NCBI GenBank assembly: GCA_031286285.1
Contig: JAITUN010000245.1
Span: 1-51,566 of the forward strand
From: Bacteroidales bacterium
Lineage (GTDB): Bacteria > Bacteroidota > Bacteroidia > Bacteroidales > WCHB1-69
Length of the DNA stretch: 51,566 nt
Direction: 5' to 3'
Positions 14,402 to 22,980 of the stretch are shown here, piece after piece. Under the pieces are notes generated by a model, which was not told the origin of the DNA, searched no databases, and saw only the letters and a list, made by a program, of their open reading frames with translations. Made by a program: the position numbers and the translations under genes. Positions within the stretch are counted from its first letter, which is position 1. Each line of letters starts with the position of its first letter.

Positions 14402-14428
14402 AAAACTGCTCAAAAGGGCAGTTTTTTT
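14402..14428 (+). terminator. Original tRNA-Leu terminator, separated from its gene by the insertion
   Basis: AAAACTGCTC (14402-14411), loop AAAA, GGGCAGTTTT (14416-14425) and a T-run; ten base pairs with one T-G. It lies directly after the right att core, where the native tRNA terminator should be. Confidence 0.8.
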
Positions 14429-14475
14429 ATGATTTAAGAAAAGTAGAAACCTGTCTGTTTTTTGCACAAAAAAAT

Positions 14476-14483
14476 TATTTTTG
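14476..14483 (+). promoter_or_regulatory. -7 box TATTTTTG of the YfhO-like gene
   Basis: TATTTTTG matches TAnnTTTG and ends 17 bases before the ATG at 14501, giving a short leader. Confidence 0.55.
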
Positions 14484-14500
14484 CACCCTAAAAAATTCAC

Positions 14501-16966
14501 ATGAAAGATTTATTAAAAAGAGGGCTCCCATTTTTTGTAGCCATCATTGTTTTTATTCTGTTTACACTTATCTATTGTTCTCCGGTATTTGAAGGAAAAA
14601 TTGTTCAAGGTGGAGATATTTTAAGTTGGAAAGGAATGTATCAGGAAGCAAAATTGTATAATGAAAAAACAGGGAACAATACTTTTTGGACCGGTTCCAT
14701 GTTTTCAGGAATGCCTAATTATCAAATTGGCGGCGGGAAAATTTTTTCTGATTCTCTCTTGGCTCCTATAAATAGAATTTCTTCTCTTGGATTTAAACAT
14801 GTTTTGAGATTGTTGATTTGGTATTTGATTGGTTTTTTTATTTTATTAAGGTCTTTCAAGATAAATAAATGGCTATGTATCATAGGGGCTATGGCTATAA
14901 CACTATCTTCCTATTTCTTTATCATTATTCAAGCTGGACATGTTACTAAAGCACAAACCATTGCCCTAATGGCGCCTGTTATTGCGGGCTTTTTTCTCAT
15001 TTACAACAAAAAATATATTTGGGGACTCCTTTTTACAATTACGTATTGCGCCTTAGGAGTACTTCCGCACCCACAAATGTCTTACTATTTCTTTCTCTTA
15101 ATAGGTTGTCTATTTTTTGCTGAGCTATTTATACATATTAAAGAAAAAAGAATAAAAGAGTTTTTAATTGCTACACTTCTTTTTGGAGCAGCTGTTGGAG
15201 TTGGTTTGGGAACCTGTTATACTAGAGTTTCTTTGAATCAGGAGTATGTTAATGAAACGATGCGTGGCGGGCATTCCGAATTGGTAAAAGAGGGAGACGA
15301 TCAAAATAAAACAGACGGATTAGACTTAGATTATGCAACTAATTGGAGTTATGGAATTGATGAAACCATGACTCTTCTTATCCCAAATTTTATGGGAGCA
15401 TCTTCTTATTATAATGTAGGTACAAACTCGAAAGTGTATGAAGAGTTGATAAAAAACTACGTTCCTAAGAAAAATTCAGCAGGCTTTTGTAATAATGTAC
15501 CAACTTATTGGGGAAAACAACCCTTTACGGCTGGCCCAGTTTATATAGGAGCTATTATCTGCTTCCTGTTTGTATTAGGATTATGTATTGTGAAAGGTCC
15601 TTATAAATGGGCGCTTTTGGTAGCCACTCTCTTTTCAATTTTGCTTTCTTGGGGAAAAAACTTCATGCCTCTCACGGAATTCTTTTTTAACTATTTTCCG
15701 CTTTATAATAAGTTCAGAACTGTCTCTTCTATTTTGGTTGTAGCTGAAATTACCATGCCGTTATTGGGATTTCTTGCAATTAAAACAATTATGGACAAAC
15801 AGATTACAAATAAACGGATTATTATAAGTATTTATATTTCAGCAGGAATAACTGCTGGATTATGCCTGTTTTATGCTCTGTTTGGAAGTATAATTTATGA
15901 CTTTAAATCTCCGTTTGACGAAATTAATTTTTCTCAAATGCAGATTCCAGAATGGTTAGGAGATGCTATTATTGCTGAAAGAGAATCTATGTTCATTAAT
16001 GATGCCCTTCGTTCTTGCGCATTTATTCTTTTGGGAGCAGGAACGCTGTGGTTATTTGTGGTTCACCCTCTCAAAGAGAAAATAAAAATACCTCTCTTTT
16101 TAGCTGCCTTAGGTGTACTGATTTTGGCAGATATGTGGACCGTAAGTCAACGTTTCTTTAATGATAACCATTTCGTTGATTCAAAAAAAGAAACTAATTA
16201 TTTTAAAAAACAACCCTACGAAGAATATATATTAAGAGATTCCTCCCATTTTAGAGTATTGAATAGGACTACAGATACTTTTAATGAATCAAGAACATCC
16301 TATTATTTGAAATCTATTGGTGGATATCATGCTGCAAAATTGCGCAGGTATCAAGATTTAATTTCTGAACATATTTCTAAAAGAAATATGAAAGTTCTTA
16401 ACATGCTAAATGCTAAATATTTCATAGTACCTGGGTACAATAATGAACCGATTGTGCAGCAAAACCCCGAAGCTATGGGAAATGCTTGGTATATTGACTC
16501 TATACTCGTTGTGAATACAACAAACGAAGAATGTGATGCCCTCAATGAAATTGACCCTAAAACAACCGCCGTTTTAGATGCTAAATTTGCCGATTTTGTG
16601 AAAGATTTTGTTCCCGTAAAAGATTCTGCTGCTCACGTGAAGTTTCTTTCTTATGCGCCGAATGCTCTTGAATACCAAACTTATTCTAACTATGACGGAA
16701 TTGTTGTATTCTCCGAAATTTATTATCCTTATGGATGGAAAGCGTATATTGATGCTAATCCGATTGAGCATTTCCGTGTAAACTACATATTAAGAGCACT
16801 TAACGTCCCAGCCGGTGAGCATCATATCCGTTTTGAGTTTAAACCTGATGCCATTAAAAAGTATGAACCTATTTCTATTTTGTGTATTTTTATCTTGTAT
16901 GGAATCATCATTGGTGGAATTGTGTATTATTTTGTGAGAAAAAAGAAAAAAGTGGAAATAAAGTAA
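14501..16966 (+). CDS. YfhO-family polytopic membrane protein
   Basis: 821 residues. A first transmembrane helix (about 10-28) is followed by a periplasmic loop with FEGKIVQGGDILSWKG and FWTGSMFSGMPNYQIGG, then about ten further helices up to about residue 560, and a long C-terminal extracytoplasmic domain (about 580-790) closing with FSEIYYPYGWKAYID and a final helix plus KKKKVEIK tail. This matches YfhO-like proteins, which have a GT-C-type architecture and in Firmicutes take part in glycosylation of cell-surface polymers. In Bacteroidota the function is not established. The gene stands alone: it follows the mobile element and precedes a convergent gene. Confidence 0.82.
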   Translation: MKDLLKRGLPFFVAIIVFILFTLIYCSPVFEGKIVQGGDILSWKGMYQEAKLYNEKTGNNTFWTGSMFSGMPNYQIGGGKIFSDSLLAPINRISSLGFKHVLRLLIWYLIGFFILLRSFKINKWLCIIGAMAITLSSYFFIIIQAGHVTKAQTIALMAPVIAGFFLIYNKKYIWGLLFTITYCALGVLPHPQMSYYFFLLIGCLFFAELFIHIKEKRIKEFLIATLLFGAAVGVGLGTCYTRVSLNQEYVNETMRGGHSELVKEGDDQNKTDGLDLDYATNWSYGIDETMTLLIPNFMGASSYYNVGTNSKVYEELIKNYVPKKNSAGFCNNVPTYWGKQPFTAGPVYIGAIICFLFVLGLCIVKGPYKWALLVATLFSILLSWGKNFMPLTEFFFNYFPLYNKFRTVSSILVVAEITMPLLGFLAIKTIMDKQITNKRIIISIYISAGITAGLCLFYALFGSIIYDFKSPFDEINFSQMQIPEWLGDAIIAERESMFINDALRSCAFILLGAGTLWLFVVHPLKEKIKIPLFLAALGVLILADMWTVSQRFFNDNHFVDSKKETNYFKKQPYEEYILRDSSHFRVLNRTTDTFNESRTSYYLKSIGGYHAAKLRRYQDLISEHISKRNMKVLNMLNAKYFIVPGYNNEPIVQQNPEAMGNAWYIDSILVVNTTNEECDALNEIDPKTTAVLDAKFADFVKDFVPVKDSAAHVKFLSYAPNALEYQTYSNYDGIVVFSEIYYPYGWKAYIDANPIEHFRVNYILRALNVPAGEHHIRFEFKPDAIKKYEPISILCIFILYGIIIGGIVYYFVRKKKKVEIK

Positions 16967-17068
16967 TTGCTGTCAATTGAATTGAACTCTTAATTGACAA
17001 ATAAGTATTCCGGATTTTTCGAAATGAAAGTACCGTGAATCTGAAAATAATATATCAATAACCCCTAA

Positions 17069-18694
17069 TTACTCCTCATAATTCCAATCAGAATCATTTA
17101 AAAATTCCTGTAATTCACTTTTACTGAAACCTACATAAAAGTAAACGCTATAATCTGTGTACTCAATCACAAAACTAAATCCATTATCTTGAAACAAATA
17201 ATATTTTCCTTTTTTGCTCTCCATTTGTAGTTTTTGATTTTGCTCGATTTCTGTTTTTATTGCATTTGCAACAGCACCCGCTTTTCTGTAAGCTTTTCCG
17301 GAAAGGTCAAATTCATATTTTATTGCAAAGGGTTTTGCATCAAAATCATATTCTTTTTTTGTACCTGATTGATACGAATATCCCCAATAATAATCATAAG
17401 TAGCCACTTCTTTATAAATAGCTTCATCGAAATGAAAAGAAACTTTATAAAGAGAAATATCTTTTGTAATATCTGTTCTAGGATAACACGATACAGTATA
17501 TTTATCTACTGCATTCAAATCATCTCCATAATTAGAGTTATTTGACAAATCATTTAAGGTGGAAGATTCATTAAAACCATCGAAAAGAGACCCTGTATTT
17601 TTTTTGAAAAAAATGTTTATAAATGAGGTAGCATCGTAATAATCGCTTTTAACGTTGGTAAATAAATTCGTAGCAATTGACCATAAAAATTTATGATATA
17701 ATTTAACACTTTCAAATTGTGGGTTGATAACATATTTTCCTTTTTTATCAATAAATCCCCATTTATCAGCACTTTCCACAGGAGCAATATCTCCATAAAA
17801 AAACCAAACATCATCAAATTGCGGATTAATCTCATATTTTCCTTGTTTGTTAAGGTAGCCTGAAGTTTTACCCTGTTTCACTGGAGATAGTCCATTTAAG
17901 AAAAACAAAACATCATCAAATTGCGGATTTATTTCAAATTCTCCTTTTGTGTTTATAAATCCATATTTATCTCCTTGTTCAACTCTTGCCAATCCCTCGC
18001 TGAATGAAAAGACGTCACTATATTGCGGATTGATAACATAAGCACCCTTAGTGTCAATAAATCCCCATTTTTTGCCATCATAAAAAGCCGCTTTTCCTTC
18101 TTTGAAATTAAGGACTCTCTCAAATTGTGGATTAATTAATAATTTTCCATCCTTACCAATAAATCCCCATTTTTTATTTTGTTTCACTGCAGCAAATCCT
18201 TCAAAGAAAGGAATTGCTTCTTCAAATTGAGGATTAATTGCCACGTTTCCATTTTTGTCAACGAATCCATATTTATCATCTGAATTAATAAATAATGCTA
18301 ATCCTTCGCTGAAAGCAAAAACCCTTTCGGCTTCTTTTAAAACAAATTTAACATTACCTTTTTTATCAATACAGGTAGGAGGACCGCCATCTGAAACAAC
18401 AAAAGCAAATCCTTCACAAAAAGCAGTACCATATTTGTAGATTGCTGCTATTTCAAACTTCCCGCTTTTGTTGATGTACCCTGTTTTTCCTTCTGAATTT
18501 TCAACCCTTGCTAAGCCATCATAGAAAAAATCAGCATCTTCAAATTGGGGATTAACAACAAAGAGGCCCTTAGGGTTAATATACCCCCATTTGTCAGCTT
18601 GTTGAACCGGAATTAACGCAAAATCTTGTTGATTTGAACAAGAAAATAATAAACTTACCATTATAGTAAGCAAACAAAAAATAAAGTTTTTCAT
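17069..18694 (-). CDS. WG-repeat lipoprotein
   Basis: 541 residues. A lipoprotein signal peptide ends in the lipobox LLFSC (Cys19). Residues about 25-340 hold nine WG/KWG-type repeats of about 35 residues with the pattern DKWGFIDKKGKYVINPQF...EGLA; the third is degenerate (GGPPTCIDKKGN). Residues about 350-541 form a separate domain with no family I recognise, rich in Tyr and Lys. The protein is probably anchored in the outer membrane or periplasm; WG-repeat proteins have no settled biochemical role. It is convergent with YfhO and divergent from the MoxR gene. Confidence 0.88.
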   Translation of the reverse strand: MKNFIFCLLTIMVSLLFSCSNQQDFALIPVQQADKWGYINPKGLFVVNPQFEDADFFYDGLARVENSEGKTGYINKSGKFEIAAIYKYGTAFCEGFAFVVSDGGPPTCIDKKGNVKFVLKEAERVFAFSEGLALFINSDDKYGFVDKNGNVAINPQFEEAIPFFEGFAAVKQNKKWGFIGKDGKLLINPQFERVLNFKEGKAAFYDGKKWGFIDTKGAYVINPQYSDVFSFSEGLARVEQGDKYGFINTKGEFEINPQFDDVLFFLNGLSPVKQGKTSGYLNKQGKYEINPQFDDVWFFYGDIAPVESADKWGFIDKKGKYVINPQFESVKLYHKFLWSIATNLFTNVKSDYYDATSFINIFFKKNTGSLFDGFNESSTLNDLSNNSNYGDDLNAVDKYTVSCYPRTDITKDISLYKVSFHFDEAIYKEVATYDYYWGYSYQSGTKKEYDFDAKPFAIKYEFDLSGKAYRKAGAVANAIKTEIEQNQKLQMESKKGKYYLFQDNGFSFVIEYTDYSVYFYVGFSKSELQEFLNDSDWNYEE

Positions 18695-18915
18695 AATTAT
18701 TTTTAAGGATAAAATTGTACCTCCACTTTAAGGCTATCGGCTTCTCCTATTCTATATTCCAAACAATCATATCTATTAAAATACTTCATTTAGAATAAAG
18801 TGCAAAAATATAATATTTTTTCATTTTTTATTTATTTATATTTTTTTTCCAAAACGATGGTACAATAATTATTATAGAATATCGTTTTTTTCAGGCATTA
18901 CAAAAAAAATATTTT

Positions 18916-19911
18916 ATGAATACACAAATTGATATTCGAGAATTAAATGAACGCATTCAGCGTGAAAGTTCTTTCGTTGATCTAATCACTTTGGAGATGA
19001 ACAAGGTGATTATTGGCCAAAAAAACATGGTTGAGCGGTTGCTCATTGGCTTGTTGGCAAATGGACATATTTTGTTAGAAGGTGTACCCGGTTTAGCAAA
19101 AACACTCGCTATCAAATCGCTTGCCAACACTATTGATGCCAAATTCAGTCGTATCCAATTTACTCCTGACCTACTTCCCGCTGACCTGCTGGGTACAATG
19201 ATTTATAGTCAAAAAAGGGAAGAGTTTTTGGTGAAGAAAGGACCTATTTTTGCCAATTTTATATTAGCTGATGAGATTAACCGTGCGCCGGCAAAAGTTC
19301 AAAGCGCGTTGTTAGAAGCAATGCAAGAACGTCAAGTAACCATAGGTGAGCAAACGTACAAATTGGATGAACCTTTTTTGGTAATGGCAACTCAAAACCC
19401 TATCGAACAAGAAGGTACCTATCCCTTACCCGAAGCTCAAGTAGACAGATTTTTAATGAAAGTAGTAATCCAATATCCAAGTAAGGAAGAAGAAAAACAG
19501 ATTCTTCGCCAACAAATAGATGAAAATATTCCTACTACTAACACTGTGTTAAAACCTCAAGATATTGTTACTGCAAGAAAAGTAGTGAAAGATGTATATG
19601 TGGACGAGAAAATAGAAAACTATATCACTGATATTGTGTTTGCTACACGTTTTCCTGGAGAATTTAAGTTAGATCAATTCAAAACCATGATTAATTATGG
19701 CGCATCCCCACGTGCTACTATTAACCTTGCATTAACCGCACAAGCTTTCGCATTTATTAAACGACGAGGTTATGTTATCCCGGAAGATATCAGAGCTATT
19801 GCTCATGATGTACTCCGTCACCGTATAGGACTAACCTATGAAGCAGAAGCAGAAAATATTACCTCAACAGATATTATTAATGAAATACTTAATACAGTGG
19901 AAGTGCCTTAA
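18916..19911 (+). CDS. MoxR-family AAA+ ATPase
   Basis: 331 residues. Walker A GVPGLAKT (56-63, Lys62), Walker B ILADEINRAP (about 115-124), the MoxR signature QNPIEQEGTYPLPEAQVDRF and the C-terminal helical lid complete the family pattern. It is a cytoplasmic chaperone-like ATPase thought to act on proteins with von Willebrand (MIDAS) domains. The DUF58 gene follows 74 bases downstream and BatD is close by, the usual MoxR/Bat neighbourhood, but BatA, BatB, BatC and BatE are not here. The 74-base gap holds a small hairpin (GTATAA-gt-TTATAC, 19927-19940). Confidence 0.95.
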   Translation: MNTQIDIRELNERIQRESSFVDLITLEMNKVIIGQKNMVERLLIGLLANGHILLEGVPGLAKTLAIKSLANTIDAKFSRIQFTPDLLPADLLGTMIYSQKREEFLVKKGPIFANFILADEINRAPAKVQSALLEAMQERQVTIGEQTYKLDEPFLVMATQNPIEQEGTYPLPEAQVDRFLMKVVIQYPSKEEEKQILRQQIDENIPTTNTVLKPQDIVTARKVVKDVYVDEKIENYITDIVFATRFPGEFKLDQFKTMINYGASPRATINLALTAQAFAFIKRRGYVIPEDIRAIAHDVLRHRIGLTYEAEAENITSTDIINEILNTVEVP

Positions 19912-19985
19912 TGAGTGGATGGGGATGTATAAGTTTATACGTTAAATCTATACCCCCATAGATTCATACATTCATATACAAAATT

Positions 19986-20855
19986 ATGGATTCAACCGAA
20001 CTATTAAAAAAAGTCAGAAAAATAGAAATCAGAACGCGTGCATTGTCTCATCAAATCTTTTCTGGGCAATATCACAGTGCGTTTAAAGGTCGTGGAATGG
20101 CGTTTAGTGAAGTACGTGAGTATCAATATGGAGATGATATTAGAAATATTGATTGGAATGTTACTGCACGTTTTAACCATCCTTATATCAAAATATTTGA
20201 AGAAGAGCGCGAACTTACAGTAATGTTACTCATTGATGTGAGTGGTTCAACGCAATTCGGCACAAAACAACGATTCAAATCGGATTTAATAATAGAAATT
20301 TCTGCTGTTTTATCTTTTTCAGCCATCAATAATAATGATAAGGTGGGTGTGATTTTCTTTAGCAATCAAGTAGAAAAATTTATACCGCCTAAAAAGGGCC
20401 GTTCTCATATTTTAAGAATTATCAGAGAATTAGTAGATTATAAATCGCAGCAAGTACAAACCAACATGTCTGAAGCATTACGTTATTTAACTAATGCTAT
20501 TAAGAAAAAATGTACGGCGTTTATTCTTTCCGATTTTGTAAATTGCGATTGTGAACAAGCATTGAGAATTGCAGCAAACAAACACGATGTAGTTGCCTTA
20601 CAGATAACTGATAGAGGCGACACTCTACTTCCTTGTTTGGGATTAGTGAAAATTCATGACCCCGAAACAGGAAAAAATTATCTTGCCGATACATCAAATT
20701 TCAGAGTTCAAAAAGAATATGCGCGTTGGTGGCACGAGCAACATAAGAAAAATATTGAGAATTTTAAGAAGTCCGGAGTAGATCTGGCACAACTTTATAC
20801 AGATCAAGATTACGTACAAGCCCTTACAGAATTGTTTCATCGCAGAAGGGCTTAA
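19986..20855 (+). CDS. DUF58 (von Willebrand-like) protein
   Basis: 289 residues. The DUF58 hallmark FSEVREYQYGDDIRNIDWNVTAR (about 40-62) is followed by a vWA-like fold with the MIDAS-type DVSGST (84-89). It pairs with MoxR in almost all Bacteroidota and is thought to be its client or partner, in aerotolerance or envelope stress. Same strand as moxR, 74 bases apart. Its stop faces the batD stop across a 12-bp inverted repeat (20858-20869/20907-20918). Confidence 0.93.
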   Translation: MDSTELLKKVRKIEIRTRALSHQIFSGQYHSAFKGRGMAFSEVREYQYGDDIRNIDWNVTARFNHPYIKIFEEERELTVMLLIDVSGSTQFGTKQRFKSDLIIEISAVLSFSAINNNDKVGVIFFSNQVEKFIPPKKGRSHILRIIRELVDYKSQQVQTNMSEALRYLTNAIKKKCTAFILSDFVNCDCEQALRIAANKHDVVALQITDRGDTLLPCLGLVKIHDPETGKNYLADTSNFRVQKEYARWWHEQHKKNIENFKKSGVDLAQLYTDQDYVQALTELFHRRRA

Positions 20856-20857
20856 AA

Positions 20858-20918
20858 ATTTCAATTTTACACTTTTATTCTAATTGTTGTTGGGTGATTA
20901 TTATAATAAAATTGAAAT
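20858..20918. terminator. Inverted repeat between convergent DUF58 and BatD genes
   Basis: ATTTCAATTTTA (20858-20869) and TAAAATTGAAAT (20907-20918) are perfect complements separated by 37 bases. The AT-rich arms and position between two stop codons suggest a bidirectional terminator, though the long loop makes it weak. Confidence 0.45.
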
Positions 20919-20935
20919 CTAGTTAAAGATTCGAT

Positions 20936-22777
20936 TTAAATATCATGAAACAAAGATGTTGCTTTTCTATACATCTCTTGCATGATATCTGAATTGTCGC
21001 CGGGTGCAAACCTTGCAAATTCACATTGTTGCAATGTTTCAACAAACCGAACAATGGTTTGTTCGGCTATCCCTAATTGCATGAGTTTAGTAGTAACGTT
21101 TTCCATGGAGAGTTGTGAAATAGGAATATGATACTTATCACTTAAATATCCCCATAAAGCACGAGATATTTCAATATAAAACATCTCTTTATTATTTTCT
21201 TCAAAAAGTTTTTTAGCTGTTTTCAAAGTTTTTCGTGCAACTTTGTTTGCCTTTTTATGTTTCATTAACGCTATATTACTTCTTATTTCAATCTGTTTTC
21301 TCCAAATAATAATGAAAATAAATAAAAGTAATATTGGTAATATTAATGCAGTATAATAATGAAGCGATCCAAAAATAGCATCTCTTTTGGGCTTTAAGTT
21401 GAAATTGGAGGTGCGAATAAAACGAATATCATTACCTAATACTTTAATATCTTTTTGTAATGACGTTGTTGAAACGGATAATTGACCTGAGCCTTTCTCA
21501 ATTTCTAATTTATATTCTTGTGTTGAAAGAGTTTTATATGAATTTGTTTGATTATCGAAAAATGAAAAGAGAGCTTGAGGAATAGTAAAAGTGCCTTCAT
21601 TCCGAGGAATGATAACATATTCAAAATTTCGTGAACCTGTAATAGTATTACCTTTTGTATTAATATTATCAGATACTCTAGGCTCTGTTACGTCAAAATC
21701 TGTCGGAAACTCAATATTTAAAGCATCAATATGTTGAAGATTTCCAGAACCACTAATTGTAATCGTTAGGTTGGTAGCGTCATTTGCTTTGAGTTGTGAT
21801 CTGCTTAGCGATGAGGTTAAAGTAAAATTTCCTACCAAATTGCTAAAGTCATTGGGTCTATTGTTTTGAGGTAGTGGTTTTACATTAAGCTTAATAGCAT
21901 TAGACTTAATATCAAGGTTGTAATTTTGGGAATTTTGCCTGCCACCAAAAAACCTATCATAAAAAGGGTCACCGGTACTTTGTTGGGTTATAACATTAGC
22001 AGTAAAATCCAATTCCATAGGAGTTATTGTAACCTCTCCTGTTTTTTGAGGAAAGACCGCAGTTTTTCTAATTTCATGAACAACATACTTTTTCCCATTA
22101 TAGGTCTCTTGTTTTGCAACATTTTCTGTATTTTGGTCTCCCAAAGTGTATGACCATAATCCACTCTGTGTGGGCATAGTAGCGCTATTTACCCTATACC
22201 CGCCATTCACGCTCAGACCAATATATAATTTATGTGTTATTATAACTTGTTCTCCTTGGTAAGGATTTGTTTTAGAGGCAGAAGCAAGGACAAACACATC
22301 ATTTTTATCAAAAGTTTGGGCAACTTGCTGGTTTCGAGTTCCTTGCTGCTGTTGTTGTGTTGTTTGAGGTGTTCCAGCCTGTTGAGAAGCAAGAACTTTA
22401 ATTTGAACACTATTAGACTTTACTTGATTACCATCTACTACAAATGTAGCAGCCGGAATATTGAAAGTTCCCTCTTTTTGCGCCCGAAGTGTATATGAAT
22501 AAGAAAACGAATTGCTTTGTGTTGTCTGTCCATTTATTATAGTCATTGAAGTAGAAGAGCTTTGGTTTGGACCACTCAACATCTCAAACCCCGGAAATTG
22601 CATTTGGGTTACCTGTTGTGCACGCTGATTGAGAGTAAAAGTAATAGTAAGTGTCTGTCCCGCTGCAACTTGTGGTGGAGCGCTCGCAGTACATGTTATT
22701 TGAGAATAAAGAAATTGAATATTTCCGATGAAAAACAATAAAAAACTAATTATAAGAATTTTACGAACATCATTCAT
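20936..22777 (-). CDS. BatD protein
   Basis: I prefer ATG 22777 (613 residues) to the track start at 22882, because a minus-strand -7 box (22807-22814) lies between them and a signal peptide begins there (MNDVRKILIISFLLFFIGN...YSQ). The protein has the BatD layout: Ig-like extracytoplasmic domains (about 30-430, including the stretch FTLTSSLSRSQLKANDATNL), a Gln-rich segment (TPQTTQQQQQGTRNQQ), one transmembrane helix (YTALILPILLLFIFIIIW) and a cytoplasmic helical tail. It works with MoxR and BatA/B proteins at the inner membrane. It is convergent to DUF58 rather than in line with it, and its usual partner genes are absent. Confidence 0.9.
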   Translation of the reverse strand: MNDVRKILIISFLLFFIGNIQFLYSQITCTASAPPQVAAGQTLTITFTLNQRAQQVTQMQFPGFEMLSGPNQSSSTSMTIINGQTTQSNSFSYSYTLRAQKEGTFNIPAATFVVDGNQVKSNSVQIKVLASQQAGTPQTTQQQQQGTRNQQVAQTFDKNDVFVLASASKTNPYQGEQVIITHKLYIGLSVNGGYRVNSATMPTQSGLWSYTLGDQNTENVAKQETYNGKKYVVHEIRKTAVFPQKTGEVTITPMELDFTANVITQQSTGDPFYDRFFGGRQNSQNYNLDIKSNAIKLNVKPLPQNNRPNDFSNLVGNFTLTSSLSRSQLKANDATNLTITISGSGNLQHIDALNIEFPTDFDVTEPRVSDNINTKGNTITGSRNFEYVIIPRNEGTFTIPQALFSFFDNQTNSYKTLSTQEYKLEIEKGSGQLSVSTTSLQKDIKVLGNDIRFIRTSNFNLKPKRDAIFGSLHYYTALILPILLLFIFIIIWRKQIEIRSNIALMKHKKANKVARKTLKTAKKLFEENNKEMFYIEISRALWGYLSDKYHIPISQLSMENVTTKLMQLGIAEQTIVRFVETLQQCEFARFAPGDNSDIMQEMYRKATSLFHDI

Positions 22778-22806
22778 TATTAAATTTTTTAAAACAACTA
22801 ACGAAA

Positions 22807-22814
22807 CAAAAGTA
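22807..22814 (-). promoter_or_regulatory. -7 box TACTTTTG of batD (minus strand)
   Basis: TACTTTTG on the minus strand is 29 bases before ATG 22777. It is divergent from the lon promoter 39 bases away. Confidence 0.5.
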
Positions 22815-22852
22815 AAATTATTACTTAATTTTTTTTTCAATGAAAAATAGTA

Positions 22853-22860
22853 TAATTTTG
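22853..22860 (+). promoter_or_regulatory. -7 box TAATTTTG of lon
   Basis: TAATTTTG matches TAnnTTTG and is 120 bases before the lon ATG. No heat-shock-type operator was recognised. Confidence 0.45.
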
Positions 22861-22980
22861 CGACGTTTAACCAGTAAGGCATTATGGAAGAATAATTATC
22901 ATATTGGATTACTAAAAAAAAAGACCCATCAAGAGTACAAATATTCTTGTTTATAAAGATGCTATAACCTTATTAATATT

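Larger units (their letters stand above)
14178..14500. other. Right end of the element and YfhO promoter region, no gene
   Basis: 323 bases without a gene. Contents: probable recombinase promoter, an 11-bp tandem repeat (14221-14242), two GTATGAT copies (14275-14281, 14324-14330) with an opposed ATCATATCAT between them, the right att core (14383-14396), the original tRNA terminator (14402-14428) and the -7 box of the next gene. Confidence 0.8.

Noticed and set aside
16971-16999. TGTCAATT/AATTGACA inverted repeat after the YfhO gene as a terminator
   Set aside because: No T-run and weak stem; too little support to list as a feature.
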